This document shows, piece by piece, positions 12,201 through 26,700 of a stretch of 64,000 nt of DNA. The notes under the pieces were generated by a model. It was given only the letters and a program-made list of their open reading frames with translations. It did not search any database and was not told the DNA's origin. The position numbers and the translations under genes were made by a program. The stretch is taken from positions 105,919,811 through 105,983,810 of the forward strand of contig NC_134951.1 of assembly GCF_965638725.1 (NCBI RefSeq). The letters are read 5' to 3'. Numbering within the stretch: the stretch's first letter is position 1; each line of letters starts with the position of its first letter. This DNA is from Aptenodytes patagonicus. Lineage: Eukaryota > Chordata > Aves > Sphenisciformes > Spheniscidae.

Positions 12201-15200
12201 TCCCACATTAGTTTAATACTGCACTGGAAGTAATGAATCCAGCAGTACTGTAACTTCATTTCAGGATTGTGGCAGGAACTATAGATATGAAGACAGTGAT
12301 TCAGCAGACATTGTATGAGGGATGACCTACTACAAAAACCTCTGGTCTACCATGGCTTAGTTTCTTTACAAATACTTCAAGATTTCTATCAGTCTTCCCC
12401 ACACACCCTGCTCTGACCAGATTTTAGCCTGTGAACACGTAGAAGCGGGAGCTAGAACACTGTATGTGTCCATTCAGAGCATATGGAGGCTTCACCACCC
12501 CATGTTTTCTGGTCAAACACCTTTGCTGCAGACTTAGCCTACATCACCCCAAGTACGCTCATTCAAGAAAACTGCACACCAGGAAACAAACAGTACATAA
12601 AGCTAAATGAAGGCAATGGGAAAGGAAGAAAAGGCAAAGTAATGACTACTGGGCTAGTTAGCAGACTGACTGTGCTATTTGTCCTAATATTTGTACCCAG
12701 CTTTCTGGTATGCTGTCTCCCACTTTTAGATTTGAAAGGCTAATGGACTTCCTTATGCAATTTGAGCAGACATTATACTGTCAAATGAAGCAAGTGCAAT
12801 TTATGTCTGAGCTATTTCAACTTCTACTACATTATTAATAGGGATCTGAAACCCAAAATTCACATTTGTACCAATTCCTATTTTTTTAGAAAAAACGCCC
12901 CACAAAACCAAAAAAAACCAACACAGTGTTCACCTACCCAGCTGATCAGAGAGTCTGTAACTGCTGGACTAAGCGGGTGTTTATGGTCACAAAAAGCTCA
13001 GCTTTTTCTGGGTTTGAGTCAGCCTTTTATTTCTACTTTGCGACACATTAGACTTGGGCACACAAAGGAGGACTTTCAAAAATCCTACACTGGGTAAGTA
13101 CCAAATGGCAAGTGATACAGAGCTGTAGGTGATGAAGGACAGACAGGCAGACAACTGCTGTTAGTGCTTACATGGCAGCAGCTGACTGCTGCATTCTTTC
13201 CTCTCCTCCAAACTAAGGCATTAGTTTGGGACTTGCATGACTTTGGGCTTTGCCTCCTGCCCTCCTCCAGTGGAGCAGGAGGGTACACCACCGCAGTCAC
13301 AGCTCTGCTCTTCCCTTAAGGCTTTGCCACATAAGGCAAAGATTCTGCTTCATTTTAATCTCCACAAAGTACTCTTTCCAAGTGTACCATAGACTAAGAG
13401 ACGGCATTGTCTCTGAAACACATACTCTCTAAAAAGGACTGATCTTAAAATTCTCATTTCTCATCACCAGTGAGACTCTCTCCCCAGCCAACACTGGGAG
13501 CAAGATAACAAGCTCAAAACACAATTAGTCTCCTGTCCATTAGTATGAACAGAACAGGAAATCAGTTTGACTTTCATCTCTAGCTAAGTTTGCATCTTCC
13601 ACCTGCGTATTTTCTAGTTTTAAATGATGCAAGTTAAGTTACTCCATGTTTCTAAGGATACTCAACAGATAAAAATCCCAAACCCAAACAAAAAACAGAC
13701 ATGAGAATGCTACAAAGGATACAAGGCTTATGTTTACCTCTTCATCCTAACATCAGCCCTTGTGGTAACCTAAACATTACCTCTTTCCAATACTAGCTAT
13801 TATTTACACAATTCCTTTGGCAATTGTTCCCCACCTTGAACTAAAGGTAGCTGTGTTAATATTTCTATGTCGGTCTCTTCGGACCCTTAACTCGGACTAC
13901 AGGTGTCACTTATAACACATTCAAGGCCTGGATTTTCTGGCCTCCCCACTAGGAGATGTTTTCCTGAGCTGTGTCACTAAGCCATACCAACAGCCATGCA
14001 CATCAAGACATTTACACTTTTATAGAACCTTTCCATGTTAAGAAAGAATGCAAATAACTGTACAGCCAAAACTGCTCAGTGGCATGTGGCGTAATGGATG
14101 CAATGAAACAAAAAACAAGCTCCTGATGTTTCACTTACTTAACCAACCCACCCACCCTTCTTCCAACTCACATTGCTATTTGCCCCAAGAACTGGTTCTG
14201 TTGGCCAGTTATCATTAAAACCACAGCAGTAACTAGTTCTTAATAAACTAAGAGGTCCCAAGAAACTCTTCCTGAGGATTTTTTTTTTTTTTACCTCTTG
14301 TTTGAATTCAACAGTCTCACTACCATCTTCTTCTTTTGTTTTCACCAAGGACATCTTGACCCACGTTCGAAAGCCTCCGGAAAACTTCCAGCTGGAGTAT
14401 GAACTTTCACAGTCCTTCATGAATTCTGCTTTTTCTGGACTAAAGGAGAAAGACCATTACTTTACTGACCAAACTCAGAGCAGTATCTGAGCACTGTAGG
14501 CAGGAGAATGTCAGACCTACACGCACTTCAAAATGCGTTCACAATTCCTTTTATGTTTCAACTGCTAAAATTCAGCGTACCTAAAACATTGTGAGTAGTG
14601 ATATTTTGATTAATTTGCACTCGTGTTCTTAAGCGCAGAAGACTTACCTGGTCCCCTACCACCCTGGAGTTCTGCCTGCCCCTAGGGATGGTTCTGCCTT
14701 ATAGGGGAGCTTCGTTTTGCTCATCTGTCATCGCTGGGACAGAAAGGAGCAGAGCCAGGACTCTAGGAAACAACTCGCCACCATGCTAGGAAGCAAGAGA
14801 TGGAAGGAACAGCCTAGAGGCAGGACAGGCTGCTTCACCCCATTTCTGGGATGCAAATAAATTGGTTGCAATGCAGACATACTTAAAATGCTTTGAAATT
14901 TAAGTTAAGGTTAGTGTATTCCTATTATTTTGGGAACGCTATACCTTTGGTGTAAGGCTCCCATCTGCAGTAACATGGCTGTTTGCCCAATATGCAATCA
15001 CAGATATTTGTAGCCCCAGAACAGCAGGATTGCTTTGTGTCTTTTTTTTTTTTAATACTGTGACCGTAAGCCATTTTAAGGCTTCCAATACCCCTCACAC
15101 CGCAAGTGGTAAAGAGGCAGCTCTAAGGCATATCTGGTCTCCATCCTGTCTCCACCAACTGCACAGGACACAGTGTATTAACCACACTATTTACTTGGAG

Positions 15201-17745
15201 CTCCGCAGTACTGTGGAGGAGCCACTTTCACGTCATCTCTATGAAATAAGCCTGGCCCTGCAGCTGCTTTTTCAACAAGGTTTCATTTGAGATGAAGGGG
15301 TAAACCACTGTGATGAATCATGAATCATTAAAGCACAGACTGCTGATTTTTACTAAAGACAGATTTCAGGTTGCAGAGATATGTCAGGGTACGCTGGTCA
15401 GTGAGAAGGGAAAGGGAAAGGGTTTTGACTCAGATTAAATCCATCTTCGGAGGTGAAGGGAAAGAGTATACTTTGCTCATATGGCAGAGAGTGTGCATGG
15501 CTAGGTGTATTGGGAGATTAAAGTATTTTAGCCTTTCAAAGACAGATGCAAAGAAGTGAGGAAGAAAAGCAGAGCTGAGGAAGCAAGCTCTCATCCCAAA
15601 GAACAGACCCATCAGGAAGATTTGTCCTGTACTAGCACCAGGTGGATTTGCACTTTTCCTGTCTTTTTCCTCAGTTTTCAGAACTGGGGCTCCTTCCTGC
15701 AAACCAAGATGTCTTGTCTACAAGGCAGCAAGAGCACGGACTGATAAAAAGAGTATCAATCATACTGATGGCTACTCTGTACTACACTGCCTGCTCAGGC
15801 TTAATAGATGAATACGCACACATTCGTAGGAAGGCAAAAACCTAGCAAAGCCATTGCTCTCAAGTCAGGGCTTCAGGTGATGGGCTCAATCACAGAACTC
15901 CATTGTGCATACAAACAGAAAGGAGAAGCGTTTCTGGACAGAAAAACAAATACACTTTGCTACCCATCAAGACAGATGATATTCCAAGAGTGTTTTAGCA
16001 GGTTAGGAATATCTTTACGGATTTGTGACATTAGCTGCTTGTTTAGTGATCCCAACAGGATGGCAGTGCACCTCTCTAACTCTCACAAGGAAGACGTGAG
16101 CAAAGTATCAGAACAAAGCCCACTGCCTGACTGCTCCTCACCATGCAAACCAATGACACAGGGAGACCTAATCTGACAATGATTTCTTCCCCCTTCGGTA
16201 AGCGGGTACAGCAGCAGCTGATGGGACAATACGGAAGAGCACGGTGCTTTGCCTCTCAGAGGAACACACATAGTTAGCACTCTGCCAGCCAGTCATATGC
16301 CTAATGCATGACCAAATACAGCATCCTAGAAAAGCTTTCCAAACCAACATGGAAAATTGGGGCAGGAAGTTACGACACAGCTGAACGTTACAGCCACAAC
16401 TTACATGGTAAGCAGACAGCAGTAGTATACTTTGCCTTCGACAGTAATTGCAGGCTTGAAAAAGAAAGATTAATAATATCTTAGGAGAAGCTGTGGAGAA
16501 GTGATCTGAGAAGGCATCTCCTTGCATGTGGCCATAATCCAGACCACTGCCACAGAGTCAGGGGAAAAAAAAGGCGGGGGAGGGCAGGGAGCAGAGTAGA
16601 GAGGCACAAGCTTTGCACAAACGATAGCAGAAGGCAAACAACGCAGCTTAAAACCCACACTCAACTAAGTGAACACAAGACAGGCAAGGGATTTTAATCT
16701 GAAGAACAATTCTCCAGGCAGACGATTTCTTTTAATTCCCTCTTCACCCCAAAGACAGACAACCTGCAAAGGCTGCACATTATTTTATTTTCTTTTTTCT
16801 GTTCAGTAAATTCTTCTACCTATTACGCTGTCCTTTAGATGTGTCGTGGTTTAATTTCAGTCGGCAACTAAGCACCACGCAGCCGCGTGGTAAGATTCCT
16901 GGAATACTCTGCACCAGGCTCTCCCAAGATATTAATGGTACCTCAAGACCATGCAAAAATTCCTACATCACAGCAGAGAAAGAGAAGTGCAAGAGGCCAC
17001 TGTCTCACTCAGGTGAACTACAAAGCCCTGGTCTCCCCTCAGCCAGTGCTCTCTGGTAACCATTGACAGTTCAAACGACTAACAGAGAGCCCATTGCCCT
17101 AGCACAGACTGATCAACATCAGAGGACGAGAGGTTGTGTTTGTCCCAACTGCGGGAGTCGCTAACCTAATTCTGGACTGGGCTCTAGCTCTGCAGTGCAT
17201 CCTTCTAACACCGATCTCTATGGACCAACCCACAGGAGCCAGAGACAGCTTAGGACATCCCACCAGCAGATTCCAACGCAACAGCAAGAGCCAAAACCAC
17301 AGATGGGTCAAACCCAATTTGTATTTATTGCTTTTGCTTTCCCCTATACTGGGAAACTCTCAGACAGCCATGGGATCTAATAAAGCGTCAGATGGTGTGG
17401 TACCAAAAGTCTTGACCCTTCTACGTTATAATTTATTTCTCTGCACACAGCAATCCAGACCAGAGACATGAACATGGAGCTCTGTTTAGACCCTTAAATA
17501 ATCTCTGACCTGTTCAGGCTGGTATTCGTCATCTCACATGACCGTAAGTTATTTTACATGCTATACTAACAATAGTTTGTCAGTAATATGTTCAGAGGAT
17601 TTTCTTCTTAAACCCATGTATTATACTAATGACAGTTCAGGAAAGGAACTTGTATTTTTAGCTACACTTTTTTGGTAATTTGCAAGGGTTTCATTATTTC
17701 CTTCCCTCCAATTAATACGGTACAGGCAGCAGCTGCCACTGTCTT

Positions 17746-17776
<31 letters not shown>

Positions 17777-20700
17777 GCCAGTGGCAGTATCCCTCCAACT
17801 CACAGGCCAACAATAGCACACAGTTCAGCAGTGTTCTGTTGTTGTGGTTTAACCGGGCAGGCAGCTAAACACCCCATAGCCGTTCGCTCACTCCCCCCCA
17901 CCCAGTGGGATGGGGGAGAGAATCAGGGAAAAAAGTAAAATTCGTAGGTTGAGGTAAAGACAGTTTAATAGGACAGAAAAGGAAGGGAAAATAATAATAA
18001 TGATAAAAGAATATACAAAATAAGTGATGCACAATGCAGTTGCTCACCACCCACCGACCAATGCCCAGCCAGTTCCCAAGCAGCGGTCGCCATCCCCTGG
18101 CCAACTCCCCCCAGTTTATGTACTGAGCATGACGTCGCATGGTATGGAATGTCCCTCTGGCCAGTTGGGGTCAGCTGTCCTGGCTGTGCCCCCTCCCAGC
18201 TTCTTGTGCACCTCCAGCCTTCTCAGTCAGCAGGGTATGAGAAGCTGAAAAGTCCTTGACTAGTGTAAGCACTGCTCAGCAACAACTAAAACATCGGTGT
18301 GTTATCAACATTATTCTCACACTAAATCCAAAACACAGCACTGTACCAGCTACTAGGAGGAAAATCAACTCTATCCCAGCCGAAACCAGGACATCCGTGA
18401 AGGCCAGAACAAACCTAGCAAGCAGTGCCAGTTTCATATAGTCTGTTGATCCAATTTTAACAGAAGAGCTGCAGAGAATAAAAGCCTTGACAGAAACAAC
18501 TGGACCTTCCTTGAGTCGTTACCACTTGCTATGCCTCAAAAAACCCTTAAAGGCACAAGTCTCTAGATGCCATTTTTATTATTGCTTATGGCTGATGCTT
18601 GCCGCAGCCTTCACTGATACAATTATTCCTATTTAAAGCAAAAGTGAGCTGTGCATAATACCGTCTATTTACACAGAATACAAAATACACAGAAAGCATG
18701 GTGTAGATACAGCAGGACTCTTCTCACCAGTTTCAAAGAGTTTTGGATTGTGATTTAAGATGATGGAATACCCTACACATATATTCTACAGCAGTGTGCC
18801 TGTCCAGCCCAACCCAAGCTGTTTGCAGCCAGGCAAAAAACTGTAAAGGTAATTGTGATATCTCATGAGTTTTAGCATGTATCTCAGCATCTTTGATAAC
18901 ACTTTACATGAATTGCTGGACACAGTGCTAGTAATATGCTGTCATGACCAGTGAATGAGACACTTTGTCAGGAAAAGTAGTTAACAGCAGCCAGTAACTG
19001 AAGTTTTTAGAGGCCGTATGGAAGGACACACAATGGTTTCTACAGATATCTTAGTCCAGACTTCCCATCAACTAAATTTAGCATCCACTGATGAACCAGA
19101 AATCATTTGTTATTTTCTCTTCTGCTGGAAGTTGGACAGAACGAGTACATTCCACATATGCATGCAGTTTCACATACACTTCATAGTCAGGAGAAAATGT
19201 AAACTTTCAACCTGCCCTGAGCCTGTCCAGTTCATGCCCCAGGACGCCAGGACAGCAATACACAATACTGAGCAAGACAAGCCATACAATTTGTACCAAG
19301 CTCTGGAGGATGCTATAAAAGAGACACTACTGGCCTCTTGCGCACAACTGGTTCTCTTACTGTATTTCACCTCAACATGCAGATCATTTACTACTAAGTT
19401 TAATGGCCTACATACTCTTGCCAATTTTACCATTATCTGGGTTAGTTCAAAACCAGTGTTAACTCGCATTCCTACTACCTGCTGCAAATGAGCACAAAGG
19501 ATGCATCCCCAAACAGACACCAGCATTTCCTACCTTTTCACTTTGCTCAAAACATAACCCAGGCTCAGCCTTCACTCTCCCAGCTTCAGTTCTGGTGCCT
19601 TCCAACACCGAGACAAGGCAGCTTCTCTAGGAACAAAGCAACAATTCCCCATCTCTTCGGGGATCGATTCTGCCACCTAACCGGTTTGACCTGGCAAACC
19701 TGGAGGCAGGAGATTGCGATCCAGGTTTCTCCCAGGCAGCTTACAGATGATTCTTACTGATTCACCTACACTGGCGCAAACACAGCTGTGAAGCTAGGAC
19801 CTTTGCAATACTGCTTATTGCTGTTTTGCACATCTAACCTGCCTTTGCACAACATGTGGCACAAGCGTTTGGGACAGCAGCGTGCAGACTTGCAGCTTGC
19901 TTGCAGAAATAATTCCAACTTAAGTACAACATACATGTTTTAACTTGGGAAGAAACAGCTCTTTAAAATGGCTTCTCTGCAAATTGATACAATGAGCACA
20001 GAAATGTGGCTTCCGAGACTTGAGTATGCATAGATCAAGTTGTGTCTTGGTAAGTTGGCTCATTCTGCAAAGAGCCAGGAACCAGATGCAACACAACCAT
20101 GCCTTCCGCTCTGTGTTTCACAAGGGGTGGTCTCAGACAGTGCTCGTGTCTTGCCGTATAGAAACGGCTGTGCACCTTACTAGAATCGGTCCCGCTGTAC
20201 CTACCGCTAACTGCAGCACAAGCCACAAAAACTGAGAAAAAACAACACAGAAGTAGCACCTTCTACATCACTACTCTTAACTGGTATTTTCTCACCCTAA
20301 AATATCAATGCCTAAAATACCTGGAACATTAGCATTTTATGAGGTGTTTTAGTACAGCTACAGAAAGTACTTAATGACTTAAGATCTCTCCTTCACTAAA
20401 GTAGAAATGCTTTGTAAAAGGCAAATTCAGATAATTGGTCTTTAGCCACCCAGAGATACTGTGACTGAACACTTCCAGTCTTTGCTCCATCCGAAAAGCA
20501 CCAGTATGATCATGTCCAAGCCTCCAAGAATGCTTTGTTATGATAAAATCTGTTATTTCTCTTCCCCTCCCTCACCTAATTTTGTTCTGCATATGGCCTT
20601 TATGCCCTGTCCCTTTTTCACTGAGCACCTGACTATTACCAAATTAAGGCTTTCTATTAGGTCTCACTCTCACTAATCTCTCTTGTCTAGCTTTTAATCT

Positions 20701-23700
20701 GGATCACAGAGAGAAGAACAGAACTTGACTTTAAATTAAAGCAAAAATTAAACAGTTAAGTATGGAATCTATTCTCACAAGGTGGGAAAAAGGGTGGGGC
20801 TTTCCAGAAAGTTCAAGGCAGGATTAATTCCACTCCTGTTAAAATTAGAAGGAGGTTGATCAGTCACTCCAATGGCACCAATGTCAAACCAATATGAAGC
20901 AATTTTGAAAACCCCACCTATGAAATTACATCATTCTGCAGAATCTTACATAAAGCTAGTAATACAAAGAAATATAGTTAATCTTTCAATAAAATCACAA
21001 CAAATCAATCTAGGGATCTGGTCTTTACAGTAACTGCTTTAAAAAAAGAAAAAGAAAGGTACAGAAACATTAGTGTTCTCAGTGCACTTCCTGAGCACGC
21101 TGCCCAGGACAGCACACTTCCTGATCACCCACAGCAGCAGACAGTGGTAAGCCAGCACAAACTTTGAACTTTTAGAAAGTACAGCAACAAATGGCTGAAG
21201 CATAGCTGAAGGGCAGTTTTTGTCACTGAAGAAGTCCCCAATTCATTTTCTAAAAAGTAAGGTTAGTAACCTGAGACATGAAAGAGCATCAATGTAACCC
21301 AAACATTTAAAAAAAAAAAAAAAAAGAGAATGTAAAAGCCTGTCTGATTTTTACTGAAAAAGCCCTGCTTTCACTAGCATTGTTGTAGCAAGTTCAATGC
21401 AGTTACAGGCTCATCCCTTTACATACCTGTTGATGAACTCTTGGAAAGAAGAAAACAGAAGGTAGTCAATGGCACTAAAATCTTGGTCCGTTCCATTTAA
21501 ACGAAACTGCAAAAACACCAGTTCCTTTTTCTTCACATCACGAGGGCCTTGAACAACCAAAGCATACTTCTGTAAGCAAACAGAGAGATGGTGAGAGTAG
21601 CGAAGGGATCCTCATTTCCTGTTCATGAATTTGCCATGTCACCAATACTCTACAGAAATCTAATACACACCGAGATTTTCTTGGCCACTACTAAGTATAT
21701 GTCTATTAAAGTGTCTAACAAGAATGCCAATCGAATCCCTCCTTTTAGTTTAAAAATGAAGTCTTTACATCAAGATTTAGTGTTTTTCTAAGAAATCTGC
21801 TTTAGTTCTATTCATAGTCCTTTGGGTTCATGTGGCATTACCAGTCAAGGCCCTGCAACCTGCATTCTGCAGAAGGACAATCAAAACTGTTTTGAGCATT
21901 GAAGTCTAGGAAATTTCAGCTCCTGACATGAAACAAGCTAACATAGAGTCTGATGTGGAGAACATCAGGCTTCTCCTTGAGAAAGAGGAACAGTTTCACA
22001 GCCCCCAGCACCTCAAGTAAGCTGCTGAAAGGAAAGAAAAAAAAAAATGCTAGCAGGCAGAACACAACTTAAAGTAGTTGTCCTGGTTTTGGTAGGGATA
22101 GAGTTAATTTCCTTTCTAGTAGCTGGTACAGTGTTTTGGATTTAGGATGAGAACAAAGTTGATAACGCACCCATGTTTTAGTTGTTGCTGAGCAGTGCTT
22201 ACACTAGCCAAGGACTTTTTAGTTTTCCATGCTTTACCGACTGAGAAGGCTGGAGGTGCACAAGAAGCTGGGAGGGGGCACAGCCAAACTGGCCAGAGGG
22301 ACATTCCATACCATGTGACGTCATGCTCAGTACATAAACTGGGGAAAGCTGGCCGGGGACTGGCTGGGCATCGGTCGGCAGGTGGTGAGCAACTGTACTG
22401 TGCATCACTTGCTTTGTGTATTATTATTATTATCATCATATTATTATTATCATTTTATTTCAATTATTAAACTGTTTTTTATCTCAACCCACGAGTTTTT
22501 TCTCACTTGTGCTCTTCCAATTCTCTCCCCCATCCCACCGGGTGGGGGGGAGTGAGCGAGCGGCTGCGTGGTGCTTAGTTGCCGACTGAGATTAAACCAC
22601 GACAGTAGTGCAGGCACTATATTGAACAGCAAGCTGCTGCTTGCAAAAGGACTCGGCCAATTTGAACAGGGCTCTACGTGGTTCAGAGGTCTCTGTGTCA
22701 GTGCCTCTTCATTCCGCTGCAGGACTAGAGCCTATTGGATCAGCAAGCTTCTAAATGAATGTACCACGCAGCATAAAAACACAGGTTCTTAGTTTGTTAA
22801 AACATGCAAAAGAGCGTATTAGTGGCAGAAATTAAATTAGACTTGCACTTAGAATATTACTTTCAAATATACTAAGGAGCTGCTTCCCAGAAAGAAATGG
22901 TGACTAGGCAAAAGGCAAAACACGAAGAGGAAAAAAAGTTGACCAAACAGGTACCTAGATTGTTTGTTTGTTCACATTTAGTTTCCTTAAAAACAATCTC
23001 AGCAATCACTTTGGATACAAATGGCCATATTTAATACTTCATTTTTTGAACATTTATTTATACAGAAGCTAGATTCCCTGCATTTTTAAGGGCAATTTAA
23101 GACAGACTATCACTCAATCTACCCATCTTATTGGCTCACAGCATTTCAGTGTAATGAAACGCTTGGTGCCCAGTTAAGATTTTTCCAAGTGTGACAAAAA
23201 TAGTATGTAATTCCCAGCAAACATACAAAAAGAGAAAAGCTATCCTGCTTTAATGGCATAACTACTACTGCTTTCAATCAAAGCCAGATTTACTATATCA
23301 AGGAGTATGCTTGCCAGTTCATTTAGGAGAGGAATGAAGCGAGAGTTTCATTGTGAAAAATGACTTATTTTGTCCCATTCAGGTTTTCATGCTGCACACA
23401 CCCACATGACAGCTGATCATCCATAACACACATACACGCTGAATGAGGTCTTTTACATTTCTGAAAACAAAAGGACAGATGGCTTGGAAAAAAATTAGAA
23501 GTAAGGATTTTTTGCAGCACTAAGTAAATATTTTTACTTTCAAATACCATTACGAGCAGAAAACCCCCACTGAATAAGCTTTGTTCTATTATATTATTAT
23601 TACCATAGTTTGATTAGTAAAAGGATCCGTGTAGTTGATTCTCCGAGTGGTGCATTCAATGTCTCCTGGCTGACCTGGATTTATCAGAGGCGGAATGTGA

Positions 23701-26700
23701 TCATAGTAATGATGCTTGCAGCTAAGCAGCCGAGCCTTGCCTGGGTAAAAGGCAATACCTGTTTTGGGAGAAAAAACATTGAAGAGAGCTGATTTCTTTC
23801 CCAAGTATACAGATTTTCATTCTGGGATTTAATCCCACAGGATACTTGAGTCATCCTCAAGATCCAGCAAAACAATCAAATTAAACCACACGCTTCAGCA
23901 TTTTTCTGGAGCAGGACAACAGTGCCAGCTGCATCAGGACAGAACCCCCGCAACGCGTTGAAAAAAATCAGGGTTCATTTTCTATTACGATGATTCAAGG
24001 TTCACAGAAGCTATTAAGTTTCCCTAGTCTTCCCACAAGCCAGCAGCTAACACATCAGTCCCTCTGTCCCCAAATGAAATTAATGTGTAAAGTAAGTTAG
24101 GAGACCACTGAAGTCAAGTGGGACATGCAGCACTTCAGCATGTACATGTTTTCAGATACTATCGTTTAACATGTCAAATTTTAATTGGAAATAATGTATG
24201 TACTATACATGACAGATCAAAGATCACTGGCTGATCTAATAAAAGTGAAAAGATGCTCTTCAGCACATCTAGCATCTTCTGTTCACTGAATACAATGTAA
24301 CGATAAAAATCAAAGCCATCAAACAAGTACTAACTGTTACCGTCCCTTATTACTTATATCACTAGGTAGGCAGGCTACCTATGGAAATTCATATATACCA
24401 TAAATCTATGGTTTCAGACCAACAGCACGCATTAAAAAAACCCCTCAGTCACCTCAGCTGTAGAAGGCTAGCAAAATAAAAGGCCCAAAACCCAAAAGCC
24501 TGTTATGCCACATATGCCACATTTAGTATTGGAAACAAGCTTGCTTGAAGATAATCTAGACCAACTACCAAAAAAGTATGATTGGAGTTATTAGATATGA
24601 TTAACTCGCACAACTGAGATGACGAGATGCCAAAATGCGAGACGTCAAAGCAGCCAGCATATATCAGTCTAAAAATGCTTTATCTCTTTCTTCAGTGCTC
24701 CATGCTTGCAACTTGCCATCTCATCACTTTAATAGAGCAACAAAGTAAAAGGCTACATTAATTTAGGTTCTCTGATCTGGCAGGGATCCCCGCCAATACT
24801 TTTGGACTTATATGTATGTTGCTCCGCTTCTTTAAATGACATTTTCTTCCTGTTGCTGTATGAAAAGCTCACACACAAAAAAAAAAAGGGGGGAAGCCTG
24901 CTCTTACAGTCAGATCCATACGGTCCAAACGCAAGGACCTACTTACAGAGCTGAGCCTAACTGACCATACAGAAAAACAACTACAGGAATATGGCAACAA
25001 CTTGAAACATTCACCTTTCAGCCACAATTACTGGAGTGGTTATTTGTAAAATGTGGTAACACTTCGAACAAAAGTGTTATTTTTAAATTGGAAACTGACC
25101 TATGACTGTTTGAGTTGCATTTGCTACCGCAGCTCTATTTATGAATGGTTACTGGATAATTTAAAAAAATAATAAAGATAGAACTCACTATTCAAAAATG
25201 CTTCTGTGGCGTAATCCCTTCTGCAAACTGCAACACAGTTTTCTGATGCCACGCTGCATTTTTATGCCAACATTGTTCCCTGCAGTCACATCACATTTTC
25301 ATTGCCTACTGATGTAATACCAAGTTGTAAACAATGCCGAACAGAAGCAAAAAGTGGCATTGTGGTTATTTTATGGTTGGTTTGAGAAATTCACTTTCTT
25401 TACTGTCAACAGCATCTCACTGTCCAGTGCAGCACTGAGGCCCTGATACACATCCTATGCGCTACCCTGTTTGAATGATACAGTTTGGGGAATATTTCCA
25501 TAAGGAATTATCTTCTTTCCCTATAAGAGGACACATTCTAGAGTCTGCAAACACTTCTTATCTACCAAACGTTGCATGATGCTCCGCAGCTACTGTCATT
25601 CCTGTTATTGACATGAAAACTCCCAAAATGTCCCCAAAATTTGTCCTACAATATTAACATTTCCATGCAAAGTTCATAGAATCATAGAATCATTAAGGTT
25701 GGAAAAGACCTCTAAGATCATCGAGTCCAACCGTCAACCCAACACCACCATGCCCACTAAACTATGTCCCTAAGCGCCTCATCTACATGTCTTCTAAATA
25801 CCTCCAGGGATGGGGACTCAACCACTTCCCTGGGCAGCCTCTTCCAATGTTTAACCACTCTTTCAGTAAAGAAATTTTAAGTTAACACAACATAGATTAG
25901 AAAAGAAGAAGTGAAAGACCTGGGTCAAAGCATTACACGCACTCTGGGCCCTGGAGACTCAACACCAAAAATGTAAAACAATCCAAGATAAATGTGAACA
26001 ACGACTTAACCCATTTTGTTTGTTACCAGTCTTACCAGGTGCATCGTACAAGGACACTTCCTTGTAAGAGACAGACATCACTGGGTGCTTGAGCTTCTCC
26101 CTGAAGTCACTGATGGTTTGGTAGACAAGGAACACAGCTACAGCCATGAGCAGCAGATAAATAAACAGGAGAATTACTGAAAAAACATTCTTTAGGCAGG
26201 TCTTGCTGAAACGCAAAGAAGGGGCAGTGGTACCCAGTTCACTATCTGGAACCAAACAGAATATGGATTAGGACTTTAAAATACAGATATTTGGGCTGAA
26301 TTTATGTAGTGTTCATTCAAAGAACAATCACTGGAGAGGAAAGTAAGCCTGAAACTCAGCTTGATTTAAAAAACCCACAACCATTACTGGTTTTGATGAT
26401 CAGTCAGACAGATGCTTCCTTCTCAAGCATGAGGCGTAATCATCCAAAGATTTTGCCTCTTTTTCACATGTTGAATTTGGAACTCTGCTTAAGGACACGG
26501 CAGGCAGGAAGCAAGCTTTATTTTCAAGGACGACTCGGAAACAAAGTTCAAACTTCACAAGAAAAAAAGTCTGTTGATGGTCAATCTTTCCTCCTGGAAA
26601 AAACAACTCCTTTCTCCCCTCCCAGTCTGAAGTGATTCTTACACACTTAGCATATGCATCAGCAGAGAGATTTAATATTCTAATGCTCTTCCGCAGCTAT

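Larger units (their letters stand above)
14440..21426 (-). other. PACC1 intron 5, 7 kb, with LTR insertions
   Basis: The longest PACC1 intron. It holds a solo LTR at 17840-18393, a 45-bp LTR end at 16842-16886 and A-runs at 17746-17769 and 21309-21325. The rest shows nothing I recognise. Confidence 0.85.
21570..23603 (-). other. PACC1 intron 4 with a solo LTR
   Basis: A 2.0-kb intron, a quarter of which is the solo LTR at 22079-22604. The remainder has no recognised feature. Confidence 0.85.

Noticed and set aside
17840..22604. The two LTRs as ends of one provirus
   Set aside because: They are in opposite orientation, have separate target duplications and enclose PACC1 exon 5 with no viral genes between them.
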